A stretch of 64,000 bases of DNA from positions 2,046,001 through 2,110,000 of the forward strand of contig CM052357.1 of assembly GCA_028551475.1 (NCBI GenBank), given 5' to 3'. Shown here piece by piece: positions 22,994-36,000 of the stretch (positions are counted from its first letter, which is position 1; every line of letters begins with the position of its first letter). The stretch comes from Casuarina equisetifolia (Eukaryota > Streptophyta > Magnoliopsida > Fagales > Casuarinaceae). Below the pieces are notes generated by a model that saw only the letters and a program-made list of their open reading frames with translations, ran no database searches and had not been told where the DNA came from. The translations under genes were made by a program, and so were the position numbers.

Positions 22994-24243
22994 CGTAGGT
23001 CGTCGGGCTCCGGATTTTGTACCCATTAGCACACAGATGGCCTAACTTTTACTCTTTTCTTATATATCTCTATTAAATGTACAGAATCAACATTAGGAGT
23101 AAGTGAAAAGTAGTAATAATTTTGGGGCTTCACTTAGATTGTTATTAAACATGAAATTTTAAAAATCACATGGTTTATTACAGAGCATCCAATCCTACTA
23201 GAGAGTTTTCGACTATCCCAATAAGCCATTTCTTTCGTCTAACCTGATGGCCAAGTGTTACTATTAGTGTGAATTCATTCAGAGTATATGATTGTAATAT
23301 CTGAATCAATGTTTCATAGTCATTGTAAAGTTTCGATCCTTATACAACCAATTTAACTTAATGGTAAGTCAATCTTATCATCAATATTGAAAATTCTTAA
23401 TATTTATTTGTAGTGACTATGCATATTTACTATACCAATCAGCCTAATTCTTTCAATAATAATAGGTTTGGTAATATTACCTTGTTTGCAGTGTGCAGAC
23501 TATTTGATCTTGGATGTGGACTTCAATTGTATGTAACAATTGCCACTACACCTATAATCTGTGCCTTATATGGACCAAGAAACCAGACTATTTAGCTTTT
23601 ATGCAGTAAAAACGGCCAGGAAAAGTAGGTAAAGAAAAACTGAATCACTTGAACTCATGTTTTATGCAATAGATGTTGATGCAGGACAATCAAAATGACA
23701 TCATTGACATTAAAGAACAACCCTGAATCTTAATACTCAAGATAAATAATCTCTGCATTCCAACATAAATTCAGTGGAATACATACATATGCTTTGGGAA
23801 TTTAAAAGAGAAAAGAAACAAAACCATTTACGTACGAAATTCAAAGTCTTTATCTTACTTCAACAGGATTCGTACTGTGTTGTTTGCTTTCCTCTTCATC
23901 CTCTTATTTTGGATCTTGATCACTGTTCCAAGCCATACATGACTTGTTGTCGGTTGTACAAGTATGAAAGCCTCAGGTGAAAAAGGTCAAGTTTATGTGA
24001 ACTTATGTTGGTTCTAACTTATCCTACAAATCAGAAAAAAGAAAAAACATGAAATTAACATATGACTCTCTAACTAATTATATGATCCACGGAATAAGTT
24101 AAGCATCAAGGATGGCATGAGAGGTTCTACTTGCAAGTTGATTGAAAAAAAAGAAAAAAAAAAAGAGGCTACTGAGAAGCTTGCGGTCAAGTAAACCATA
24201 ATTGGATAATCAAGCATAATGATAAGAATTTGCCTTGTGAGGC
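22994..24243. other. collapsed unit: spacer joined to ERD4 upstream flank
   Basis: 22994-23790 matches 55917-56850, the spacer and 3' flank of the type-2 ERD4 copy G, minus about 150 bases near 23760. At about 23790 it jumps to sequence like 62395, on the far side of that gene. A whole type-2 ERD4 copy is therefore missing while both flanks survive. No gene is present. Confidence 0.7.
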
Positions 24244-24260
24244 AAGTAATCATCCATTCT

Positions 24261-24761
24261 TTTTTTTTTTATGAATATGTGAGTTTATTCATAAGAGAAT
24301 AAGGAAATACAAAAACTTAAGGGGGTACCCCAACATTACAATTCATCTAAGAAAAAATACAATTTAGAATTCTCCAACTATGACACAATAATACTTTCAC
24401 TTGAGAGAGTTTTATGTTCTTAAATAGAGATGCTCTTCCATGAACTACTTTCATAATTCTAGCTAACAAAATTAGTATATCAACAGTCTTATTTTGAAAA
24501 TGTCTAAGATTATGTTCAAATCATATACAATAAAGACATGCTAAGAAAGAAAGTTTAAAAAACTTTGTAGCCAAATCCTTTCCCTTAGTTGCTTTAATCA
24601 TCCATTGCAATTCAAAATTTCAATCATTAATGTCCTTACGAAGGCCTTGTTGTGCTAGAATACTTCTCCAAATCTTGCCAGTCCAAATACATTGAAAAAA
24701 TAAGTGTGATATACTTTCATATTGAGAGCCATAGAAATTACAATACATATCAATTGAGAGG
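24261..24761 (-). mobile_element. 5'-truncated LINE with 17-bp target duplication
   Basis: The minus strand encodes a LINE ORF2 C-terminus: FYGSQYESISHLFFQC is the zf-RVT-type zinc motif and TGKIWRSILAQQGL follows, ending in a poly-A (poly-T at about 24260-24270). AAGTAATCATCCATTCT at 24244-24260 and AAGTAATCATTCATTCT at 24762-24778 flank it, one mismatch apart. The empty site is seen at about 17523 and 62863. Confidence 0.88.
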
Positions 24762-27582
24762 AAGTAATCATTCATTCTCTGAAGTATTCTACCCTCTTAC
24801 CGGTTGTAGTAGGTTGTATAATGGGTGGCTTTCTCATAGTCTGCCCATATGAGAGAAAATACCAAAGGAGATGACATGCTCTGTCTTATCCTGCCCTTGT
24901 AAGGGACCAAACCATTAACAGAAGTGATGCATCAACCTTTTTCTTCGCCACTTTAGTAATGCTAGATTGCAGCATGACAATAATGTTAGCACAATTTCAT
25001 TAGGCTTATCAAAAGAGAGTTTATATTAATGATTAGTTTAATAAAGTGAGACATACGGGTTCTTGATTATTAGAATATAGATTGGTTGATGCGAGCCATG
25101 GCTTATCAAATAGGGTTATGATGAGTGGACCATTTTGGTAGCAAATATGATTTAAACTAAGTCCTATCCACTAGCTTAGTATATAAATGTGTACCATATA
25201 AAATTAGGGTTATAAGATTTTCATGTTTGCAAAAGCTATATTTCCTTTGGTTTTCTTATCAAGCAAGTGCATCTTTAAGCAAGAATGGAGGATAAGCACT
25301 TTAGCTAGAAGATTGTTTCACATTAGTGGATCTTTGATATGGATTGTAAGAATGTTAACCTTTTTTTATTATTTTCTTAGTTATTGACTTGATGATTGGT
25401 GTTTTAGATTTGACCATGTAAATCCAATTTTGTTTTATTTTGTCTCTTTAAGACAAAAGATTTGTTTACATGTGATGTCAAAGACACCGTGGGTCTAAGA
25501 TCCAAAAGGTTAATTTTATTAGGTCAACATTTGGGTTTTTTTAAGTTTTTTTTTTTAATTCAGGTTTTGTACAAACAAATGGCCCTGTCATTCTCAAAAA
25601 ATGAAAAAGAAAAAGAAAAAGAAAAAAAAAGAAAAGAGAAAAGCCCTAAAATCCCAAATCAAACCAAATCCAATATGGATCTAGATCTGATCGACTTGTT
25701 TGATACAATTGTCATTGGTTTTGTCGCAAATCAAAAAGTTTGGATGCTGATTAGGTGTTTTAAATGTTAGAAACTTTAGGATTTATGTTTTCATTCTAAA
25801 AAATAAAATTAGGGTTGCAAAAATTGTCTTTTTTTTGCTTTCATTGTTGCCGTTGTTCCCTTTTGGTCTGAAAATTACAAGGTTTCATATCTTGCTTAAA
25901 TTTGACTAAAATGACAAGGTTTCCAAAGGACAATCATTGGGTTGTGATGGCTCAATGATATGGTTTTGTTTGCCCTAAATTATTTGATAATTTTTGTCTG
26001 TTTAAAGGGTGAGGGTTTTGATTTACATATGACTTTTGATAAATCCATGAAGCATATTGTTATTGGGTAAAAGATTTCTATTATTGTTGCACAATAGCAC
26101 TTGGTAACATTGTTATTGTGTAAAGTTCTTTTTTATTTATTGTTGTTGACTATTTGATTTTTTTTAAACATGTTATATTGATTAGTGAAAGAGTTTGTTG
26201 CTACTTAAACCTCAGTTGGATTAGTCAATGTTTTCTTAAGACTATATGTCTTAATCTTGTTGCTCTGTCATATATGAATGTCAAGAATTAACACTAAGTA
26301 CAATGGCTTATCATTTTTTCACTTTGATTGTGGCAATGTGTAGATCATATTAAGTTATTGTGTCTTTATTAATTATCCTTAGGTTGTTGTCTTGATCCTT
26401 GTTTTATCAAATTGAGCTATTTGATTTGTTAATGTTTATAAGGCCAATTTGTGGCCTAGTTTGCTAAGTGTAAAAGTTAAGTGTGTAGTGAGAAATTAGT
26501 AAGGCCTTGTATAGAAAAAGTTATTGTTCTGTTTTGTTATTTATTGTATTGTGGTGAGATGTGTTAGGATTTTATTTGTGAAATAGATTATAAATCTTTA
26601 TGTTTTATAAACAAATAATTAAGATATACTAAAGTTAAGCGTGTAGCTCTCATATTTTAGTAAAAAGATCTTTTTTACTATTGGTAAGAGGAGGTGGACG
26701 TAGATTTGAATATTAGGATAATCTACTTGAACAATTTTGGTGTGCATTTATTTTTCTACCTTCTTTTCTTATTTTTAAACAACAATGTCAATAGAATAAA
26801 ATAAAATAAGATAAACTCAATCCCCACCCCCCCAATTGGGTTAATTCATATCTAACAAATACATAATTGTGGTAGTTGAACTAGTGGACAATGTTTCCCT
26901 CCTTATACAATGATTTAACTCAATAATATGTAAATCTTATTTGAATAATGTATATTCTTGGTATTTACTTGCAATTATTATATGCATATATACTATAAAA
27001 CTTCTATAATACTTTGGAAAAATAAGAGATCTTGTAATATTACATGACTCTCATTGTGCAGATTATTTGACTTTAGGTAAAAAAAATATGACCATTTGAC
27101 AATCTAATCTTGATTATGGAGGTAATGGCAACCGCTCAGACTGCAATCAGTGTGTGTATGGAGCAAGAGACCAAGCTATACTGCTTTTTTGCAGTAAAGA
27201 GACTAGGAAAAGTTGGCAAGAAATATTGAAACACCTCAACTAATGTTTTAAGTAATAAATGTTTATGTGAGATAAAGAAATGATATCTTTAATTTACATT
27301 TAAAAACAACCTTGAATCATAATATCAAGGATAAATACTCTTTGCATTGCCCTAGAAACTATTTGCAATTAAATAGTAACACATAAGAAATGCCACAAAA
27401 GTGGTTCAAATACAAAAACAAACTATGTTATAGAAAACCAAAGTCATGATAAAATGGTACTAATAAGCAACCACACAAGTGCTAATGTCAACAAATATCC
27501 AAGTTCCCATAAGTATAATCTAAAACACATATATAAATGACCCAAAATAAATTTAGTGGAATGATACTAGTACATGTGTACG
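24762..27582. repeat. alpha and beta modules, copy 3
   Basis: A near-identical direct copy of 1-2823, continuing into the duplicated ERD4 copy D. No protein gene seen. As in copy 1, the inner TATA box before the second telo-box (about 25809) is degenerate. The whole duplicated block runs to about 31790 (matching 1 to about 7030). Confidence 0.6.
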
Positions 27583-30500
27583 TCAAACAAAAGATACTGA
27601 TCTTGAAACCTGTGATAAGTCATCTTTAAATTGACAATCATCAATCTTCTGAGAACGCAAGCTGGGTGGGATGAAAGCTCTGAAGACTTTAGCCATGTTA
27701 GGGACTTCGTTCAATGGGTGGCAAGCGACTTCCAATGCCGTGTTGTGGAAAAATGGGTAAAATATTTTGTTGCAAGTATATCTAAAGAGGAAGTTAAGTA
27801 TGAAAAGTGGAATCAGGAGAAATATATAGTACAATTGCCTCAACCCAAGGAAGCTATACATGATAAGTTGGCATAACAATAGAGAATTTAGGATGCGTTG
27901 ATGAATGTCAGGCCACATCCTTCCATAACTTTCATATGAGGGGACATATACTTTAAGTACCTGTTGGACAAAAAAATCCATAAATAAAAATAAAAATAAA
28001 AATAAGGAGCCTAATAAAGCTTAGATTTCTCAAAACAAACATTTTGAAGCTTATGTATGTGGTATTTGCACACTTTTAAGAAGTAATGAACCATGAGGTA
28101 CTACTTCTTTCTTTTCTTTTCGTTTATTTTTTCTTTTTTTTCTCCTCCTCACACATTTGTTGGGCCAATATATGTAGTTGTGTCAAGTATCCCAACAAGT
28201 CTATGAAATGCTCCTTCTTGGTGGTTAAACAATAGGGTATATACTTTAATATTCAATTGTAGCTTTGATGTCATGAGAACATTTGAAGATCCTAACAATT
28301 GGTGCGAGCATATTGAACATCTAACCTTTACTGCTAGTAGGTTGTTAGAAGTGATATGTTGGGGCTTGATGGTGAGTGGTGGTGCGAAATATGCTAGCAT
28401 GCTTGCAAGCTATACCATTGAGGTGATCAAGAAATAAAATATATGATCTAACTATCAACTATTATTTTTGGTCTAATAGTAACACCTAAAAATTTTAACA
28501 ACATTGTCACTTCCAGAAGGTAAAATACTACCACACTTAATATACATGTTATATATATACATAAATGTGCAGCAAAAACATTCAACAATCATAGAGAATA
28601 TTGAGAAATTTATGTGTTTTGACAAAGCCATTGCTACATTCACAAAGAACCAATTCTTTTATCATTTGCAGTATTTCATATAATAATGAGCCACGATAGA
28701 ATTTCCCCTCTAATGTTTTTGTGACTAACTTACAAAATAACATAATAATATATGGATCTTCAAAGGTTCATGCTTAAAAGTAACTTAGGGAAAAAAAAGA
28801 AAAAGCAATTGAGTTTATTAAAATTACCATTTTACCTTGCAAAATTACTATTTTAACGCTTTACAGGAATTTTGATCCTTAATTAACAAAACGGCATTCA
28901 TATCCTCAACTTGGTCCTACACAAAAAAGGATCTTGGTCGCATAAGAACTTAGAATCCAAGGGATATCGTCGAAGAATACCTGATGTCTAAGAACTAGCC
29001 ATCCTACTCCATAGTAAGCCACACCAAACGGGATAAGAAGAGGAACTTCAACAGAGTAGCATAGGACAAGTGTGAAGATCAGCATGTTAGCAGGCACCCT
29101 AGTTCCATAATCCAGATCGGCAGGAGAACAAGCTTCTTTCCTCTGTGCCTCTGTCTTGTACCAATACTTCGTCTTTAAATGGTATGGAATTAAAGTAAAT
29201 AATCTAGACAGCTCAAGACCATAGCCAACAAATGCCCTGGGAAACATAGATTTACCATATCGAATGAGAAGTCTAAATTGTTAAGCTTAATGCAAAGATT
29301 GTTCTGACAAGTACAAAGATATATGGACAAACGAAGAGGTTGGCCTTACACGAACAGAGTTCAATGTTAGAATAGAATAAGAAATAATACAAGAGTAAAA
29401 ACCAAATGATAATGTAAACATAAGCTTTCTGGATTTTGGAGAGAAAAGAAACAAAATCATTTATATAAGAAGTTCAAAATCATCATCTTACTGGAAAGCC
29501 ACATAGGTCATGAAGACCGTCATCAAGCCCGTTGTATACTCCTGCAGAAAATCTTCTTGCACTAACACTCTAAGAGAGTTTTCCTTCACGTTCTGCAATA
29601 TAGTTACGTAAAGATGGACTGGAATAAAAGCGAATGAACCAAAGAAATAAAAATATTTCCCCGAAGCTGCTCTGACTGCATGGCTTTTACATGGGATCCC
29701 CTGAGCCTTGGAGAGAAGCAAAAGTAACTTGCGTATCAAAGATAGAAGCAAATCGAATGCAATAGGAGAGAAAGCTTCCAACAATGTACTGATTACTCTC
29801 AATTTCTCCAATTTCTTCAGGCTTAAGAGACCATAGAGAAACGAAAACAAAATCAAGTTGAAAGGGATGGCCATCAAGGCCGCACTAATATATGCGACAT
29901 ATCGACGTACTTTCCTCTGAAAGAACTTGATTTTAAGATTGTTCCATATCAGTTGACGTGGTTCAGGAGCACTATAACCGTCCAGTTGTTAGCCAATTGG
30001 GAATGTCGGCTCTGAGCCGCCAAGGCTGCCGTCAACCTGCTTGTAAAAAAGACCAGAGCGGCGCCTTGCTGCTTCTCCCGGAGAGTGACTTTCTGCTCAG
30101 ATTCTAGTTTTGGTATTAGTTCATTGATCTTTTTATTGTAGTACTCTATGCTATCTACTTTTTTACCAAAAAGACCAAGAAAGCCAGTCCTGTTAGTGGG
30201 TCTTGCTCCTTCTGATTTGCCAGTTGAATTTGTCTCTGTGCTGTCTGCTTTTTTGCCAAAAAAACCAAGAAAGCCAGTCCTGTTAGTAAGTCTTGCCCTT
30301 TCTGGTTTGCCAGTTGATTTTGACTCTGCATATATTGCCTCGGCAAGTGCAAGGTTCTTTCTTTACCCTTCTAACTCTTCCCAAATTTTGTTCACCTAAG
30401 AGAACCGATGTTAAGTTATAAACCAGTGTATATAGTCATAACACCTATGTTACTTTTTTTAATGCATCTAGGGTGCTCACAATTTTTACTTCCACACAAG

Positions 30501-31666
30501 ATATAATTTTGACTTTGAATGTCTAAATTTGAAATACCCATGCATTACGAAGAGGATAAATTATCGAGTTGATTTCCACACAAATATATATCAAAGTGAT
30601 ATCTAGAATTTAAGAGGTTAGATTATGGTAATATATCTGTATTCAAAGTCAATCATTCCAAACAACTTCCAACAATATTTTTTACAAACTCTTATGGAAT
30701 AAAGATCATACTTAGCTTATAAGAAACCAGAAAGAAAAATTTTAAAAACAAGAAAGATATAAGGTCAAAAAGTGGAATAATCTAATAAATTTTATGAATG
30801 ATTTGGTGATCCCACATATGACATTTAGTGCAATCGAAAAAGAAGAGAAAAAAAAATAAAGAATCCTTCAAGTGCTATCTAGTGTTGAAATAATCAAGGA
30901 AGTAAAATAAAGCGTTCAATCAAAATTGATGTCTTACCTTTTTGTTATCTGTAATCACCATCGATTTGTAATATTTATCAAGATAAATAGTTTTGAAATA
31001 TGAATCCACTTGTTCTTTTCTTGTTTGCCCTTTGCCAATAGGTATGTCTCTAACAAGAATGGCAAATTGTTCAGGCGTCACTTCTGAAGACAAAAGAGCA
31101 TTGGCTCTTAGTCTAGAGACATGCTTAAATGCCTTCCATAGTAGGTAATATGTAACAAATGAAATCCAGTATGTAACTAACAGACATACTAACAACCAAG
31201 GACTCTTTTTCTATATATCAATCCATAAAAAGAAACATTATTAAAAAAATATGAAAAGAATAAATCATTACCAACAATATAGAAAGTATAAAATTTTGAA
31301 CTTTTACTTTTTAAAAGACATTTATTAGATAGCCAAAACACACAAATCTTATCCTAAGTACTTCTTGTACCGGAAGATGTGCCTCTATTTATGCAGTAGT
31401 TGGGAGATTTTATCCACGTGAGGCAAATTTATAAAATGTAGTTCTCCGTCACTTGATAACCTATTGCCCTGGAGAATTAAAAAGGAAAAACAAAAAAGGA
31501 TTAACCAATCAGTTCATGAAAACTGTGTTGCGTACTTCGATACTTTCCATGGATAAAATAAAGCTCCCACTGCTTGTGTTTGTCGCCTTCGCAGCATGAT
31601 CAGTGGCAGCAACTGGCAGAAGAACTGGCAGCAGCACTAAGCCGGATAAGACCAAGATTCCCAACA
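27583..31666 (-). pseudogene. ERD4: ERD4-like pseudogene D (exon 1 lost)
   Basis: Exons 2-6 are present: 31536-31666, 30938-31210, 29492-30395, 28981-29236 and 27583-27960. Exon 1 is absent because the block ends at a junction near 31811. Exon 4 has TAA in place of the TAC of EGYRKN (about 30366) and lacks one base near 29973, making it 904 rather than 905 nt. Exon 6 begins with Val instead of Ala. It is the closest sister of copy A (QLYYI..LIPLFILNFLF). Not functional as a channel. Confidence 0.9.
30144..30323 (-). repeat. 90-bp coding repeat x2 (pseudogene D)
   Basis: Same two-unit 30-aa repeat as in copy A, retained almost unchanged although the reading frame upstream is closed. Confidence 0.85.
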
Positions 31667-31811
31667 CTGCAGATTAATTGGCAAAAAGACCATATTAGAG
31701 ATTGATCCCTTTTCTCCTGAAAAGCTCACACACATAGGTCACCAAGTTTGAAAAACTAATCCAAATTGACGAAAAGTCAAATAAAAGCTTTTCTGCAGGG
31801 AGCAAAAAAGT

Positions 31812-33081
31812 TTCTTTTTACTTGATCGTGGCATTGTGTAGATTATATTAAGTGATTGTTTCTTTATTAATTATCCTTAGGTTGTTGTCTTGATCCTTCT
31901 TTTATCGAATTGAGCTATTTGATTTGTTAATGTGTATAAGGCCAGGTGCGGCCTAGTTTGCTAAGTGTATAGTGAGAAATTAGTAAGGCCTTGTATAGAA
32001 AAAGTTATTATTATGTTTTGTTGTTTATTGTATTGTGGAGCTGTGTTAGGCTTTTCTTTGTGAAGTAGATTGTAAATTCTATGAAAATTTAATTAAGATA
32101 TACCTAAGTTAAGAGTATAACTCTCATATTTTAGTAAAAAGGTTTTCTTACTATTAGTTAGAGGAGGTGGACATAAATTTGAATATTTGGCTAATCTACT
32201 TGAACAATTTTGTCTACCTTCTTTTATTATTTTTAAATAACAATGTCAATAAAAAAAATAAACTTAATCTAACCCCCCATTGGGTTAATTCATATATAAC
32301 AAATACTTCATTGTGTCTTAAGCTTTTGTATTCTCTTATTCTTCGATAAATAAATTCACATATTCATAAAAAATAAAAATACAAATACATGATTGTGGTA
32401 GTTGAACTAGTGGACAATGTTTCTCTCCTTATACAAAGATTTAACTCAATAATATGTAAATATTATTATATGCATATATACTATAAAACTTGCATAATAC
32501 TTTGGAAAAATAAGAGATCTTGTAATATTACATGACTCTCATTGTGCAGATTATTTGACTTTAGGTAAACAATATGACTATTTGACAATCTAATCTTGAG
32601 TGTGGACCTTAACTCTAGGTAATGGCAACTACTCAGACTGCAATCAGTGTGTTGTATGGAGCAAGAGACCAAACTATATTGCTTTTATGCATTAAAAAGA
32701 CCAGTGAAAGTAGGCAAGAAATACTAAAACACTTGAACTAATGTTTTAAGTAATAAATGTTTTTGTGAGATAATGAAATGATATCTTTAATTTACATTTA
32801 AAAAAAATCTTGAATCATAATATCAAGAACAAATACTCTTTGCATTGCACTAGAAACTATTTGCAATTAAATAGTAACACATAAGAAATGCCACAAAAGT
32901 GGTTCAAATACATAAACAAACTACATTACAGAAAACCAAAGTCATGATAAAATAGTACTAATAAGAAAATTACACAAGTGCTAATGTCAACAAATATCCA
33001 AGTTCCCAGAAGGATAATCTAAAACACACATATAAATGACCCAAAATAAATTTATTGGAATGATACTAATACATGTGTACA
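31812..33081. repeat. shortened beta module and ERD4 E 3' flank
   Basis: Begins at the junction with unit D (GAGCAAAAAAGTTT then beta sequence like 26325) and matches 1561-2823 with several deletions. No gene seen. The last 300 bases are the conserved ERD4 3' flank. Confidence 0.5.
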
Positions 33082-36000
33082 TTAAACAAATGATACTGAT
33101 CTTGAAACTTGTGATAAGTCATCTTCAAATTGATAATCATCAATCTTCTCAGAACGCAAGCTGGGTGGGATGAAAGCTTTGAAAACTTCGGCCATGTTAG
33201 GAACTTCATTCAATGGGTGGCAAGCGACTTCCAATGCCGTGTTGTGGAAAAACGGGTAAAATATTTTACTACAACTATATCTAAAGAGTAAGGTAAGTAT
33301 GAGAGGTGGAATCAGGAGAAATGAGTAGTACCATTGCCTCAACGCAAGGAAGCCAAGCGTAGTAAGTTGGCATGAGCATAGAGAATCTAGGATGCATCGA
33401 TGAATGTAAGGCCACATCCTTCCATAACTTTCATATGAGGGAATATAAACTTTAAGTGCCTGTTGGACAAAAAAAATCCATAAAAAAATAAAAAATAAAA
33501 AATAAAAAATAAAAATAATGAGCCTAATAAAGCTTAGACTTTTCAAGACAAACATTTTGAAGCTTATGTATGTGGTACTTGCACACTTTTAAGAAGTAAT
33601 GAACCATGAGGTACTACTTCTTTCTTTCTTTGCCTTTTCTTTTCTTTTCTTTTTTCTTTTTCTCCTTTCCACACATTTGTTGGGCCATGATGATAGATGT
33701 AGTTGTGTCAAGTATCCCAACAAGTCTACGAAATGCTCCTTCTTGGTGGTTAAAGAATAGCGTATATACTTTAATATTCAATTGTAGCTTTGATGTCATG
33801 AAAACATTTGAAGACCCTAACAATTGGTGCAAGAGCAGAGTGAACATTTGAGCTTTACTGCTAGTAGGTTGTTAGAAGTGAAAGTTTGGGGCTTGATGGT
33901 GTGTGGTTGTGCGAAATATCCCAGCATGCTTGCAAGCTCTACCACTGAGGTGATCAAGAAATAAAATATATGATCTAACTATCAACTATTATTTTTGGTC
34001 TAATAGTAATGCCTAAAAGTTTTAACAATATTGTCACTTTCACCTGGTAAAATACTACCACACTTAATGTACATGACAATTTAGTTGATCAAAGTTACCA
34101 TTTTACCCTTGCAATTTCTTTTTTTTAAACCCTTTACAGGAATTTTAATCCTTAAATAACAGAACGGCATTCATATCCTCAACTTGGTCCTACACAAAAA
34201 AGATCTTGGTCGCATAAGAACCGAGAATTCAAGGGATATCATCGAAGAATACCTGATGTCTAAGAACTAGCGATGCTACGCCAAAGTAAGCCACACCAAA
34301 CGGGATAAGAAGAGGAGATTCAACAGAGTAGCATAGGACAAGTGTGAGGATCAGCAGGTTAGCAGGCACCCTAGTTCCATAATCAAGATCGCCAGGAGAA
34401 CAAGCTTCTTTCCTCTGTGCCTCAGTCTTGTACCAATACTTCGTCTTTAAATGGTATGGAATTAAGGTAAATAATCTAGACAGCTCAAGACCATAGCTAA
34501 CAAAGGCCCTGGGGAACATAGATTTACCATATCGAATGAGAAGTCTAAATTGTAAAGCTTAATGCACAGATTGTTAAGACAAGTAGAAAGATATATGGAC
34601 AAACGAAGAGGTTGGCCTTACACCAACAGAGTTCAATGTTAGAATAGAAGAAGAAATAATACAAGAATAAATAACAAATGATAATGTAAACATAAGCCGT
34701 CGGGATTTCGGAGAGAAAAGAAACAAAACATTTATATATGAAATTGAAAATCATTATCTTACTGGAAAGCCACATAGGTCATGAAGGCCGTTATATACTC
34801 TTGCTGAAACTCTTCTTGCACAAAAACATCACGCAAGTATTCCTTCAGGTTCTCCAACTTGGTTACGTAAAGATGGACTGGAATAAAAGCGTTTATACCA
34901 AAGAAATAAAAATATTTCCCTGAAGCTGCTCTGACTGCATGGCTTTTACTGGGGATCCCCTGAGCCTTGGAGAGAAGCAAAAGTAACTTGCGTATCAAAG
35001 ATAGAAGCAAATCGAATGCAATAGGAGAGAAAGCTTCCAACAATGTACTGATTACTCTCAATTTCTCCAATTTCTTCAGGCTTAAGAGACCATAGAGAAA
35101 CGAAAACAAAATCAAGTTGAAAGGGATGGCCATCAAGGCCGCACTAATATATGCGACATATCGACGTACTTTCCTCTGAAAGAACTTGATTTTAAGATTG
35201 TTCCATATCAGTTGACGTGGTTCGGGAGCACTGATAACCGTCCAGTTGTTATCCAATTGGGAATGTCGGCCCGGAGCTGCCGAGGCTGCCGAGGCTGCCG
35301 TCAACCTGCTTGTAAAAAAGACCAGAGCGGCGCCTTGCTGCTTCTCCCGGAGAGTGACTTTCTGCTCAGATTCTAGTTTTGGTATTAGTTCATGGATCTT
35401 TTTATTGTAGTACTCTATGCTATCTACTTTTTTACCAAAAACACCAAGAAAGCCAGTCCTGTTAGTGGGTCTTGGTCCTTCTGATTTGCCAGTTGAATTT
35501 GTCTCTGTGCTGTCTGCTTTTTTGCCAAAAAAACCAAGAAAGCCAGTCCTGTTAGTAAGTCTTGCCCTTTCTGGTTTGCCAGTTGATTTTGACTCTGCAT
35601 ATATTGCCTCGGCAAGTGCAAGCTTCTTCCTGTACCCTTCTAACTCTTCCCAAATTTTGTTCACCTAAGAGAACCGATGTTAAGTTATAAACCAGTGTAT
35701 ATAGTCATAACACCTATGCTACTTTTTTTAATGCATCTAGAGTGCTCACAATTTTTACTTCCACACAAGATACAATTTTGACTTTGAACCTCTCAATTTG
35801 AAATACCCATGCATTACGAAGAGGATAAATTATCAAGTTGATTTCCACACAAATATATATCAAAGTGATATCTAGGATTTAAAAGGTTAGATTATGGTAA
35901 TATATCTGTATTCAAAGTCAATCATTCCAAATAACTTCCAACAATATTTTTTACAAACTCTTATGGAATAAAGACCATACTTAGCTTATAAGAAACCATA

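Noticed and set aside
24652..24852. Plus-strand frame across the LINE end
   Set aside because: Spans the LINE insertion boundary and target duplication, so it is not a gene.
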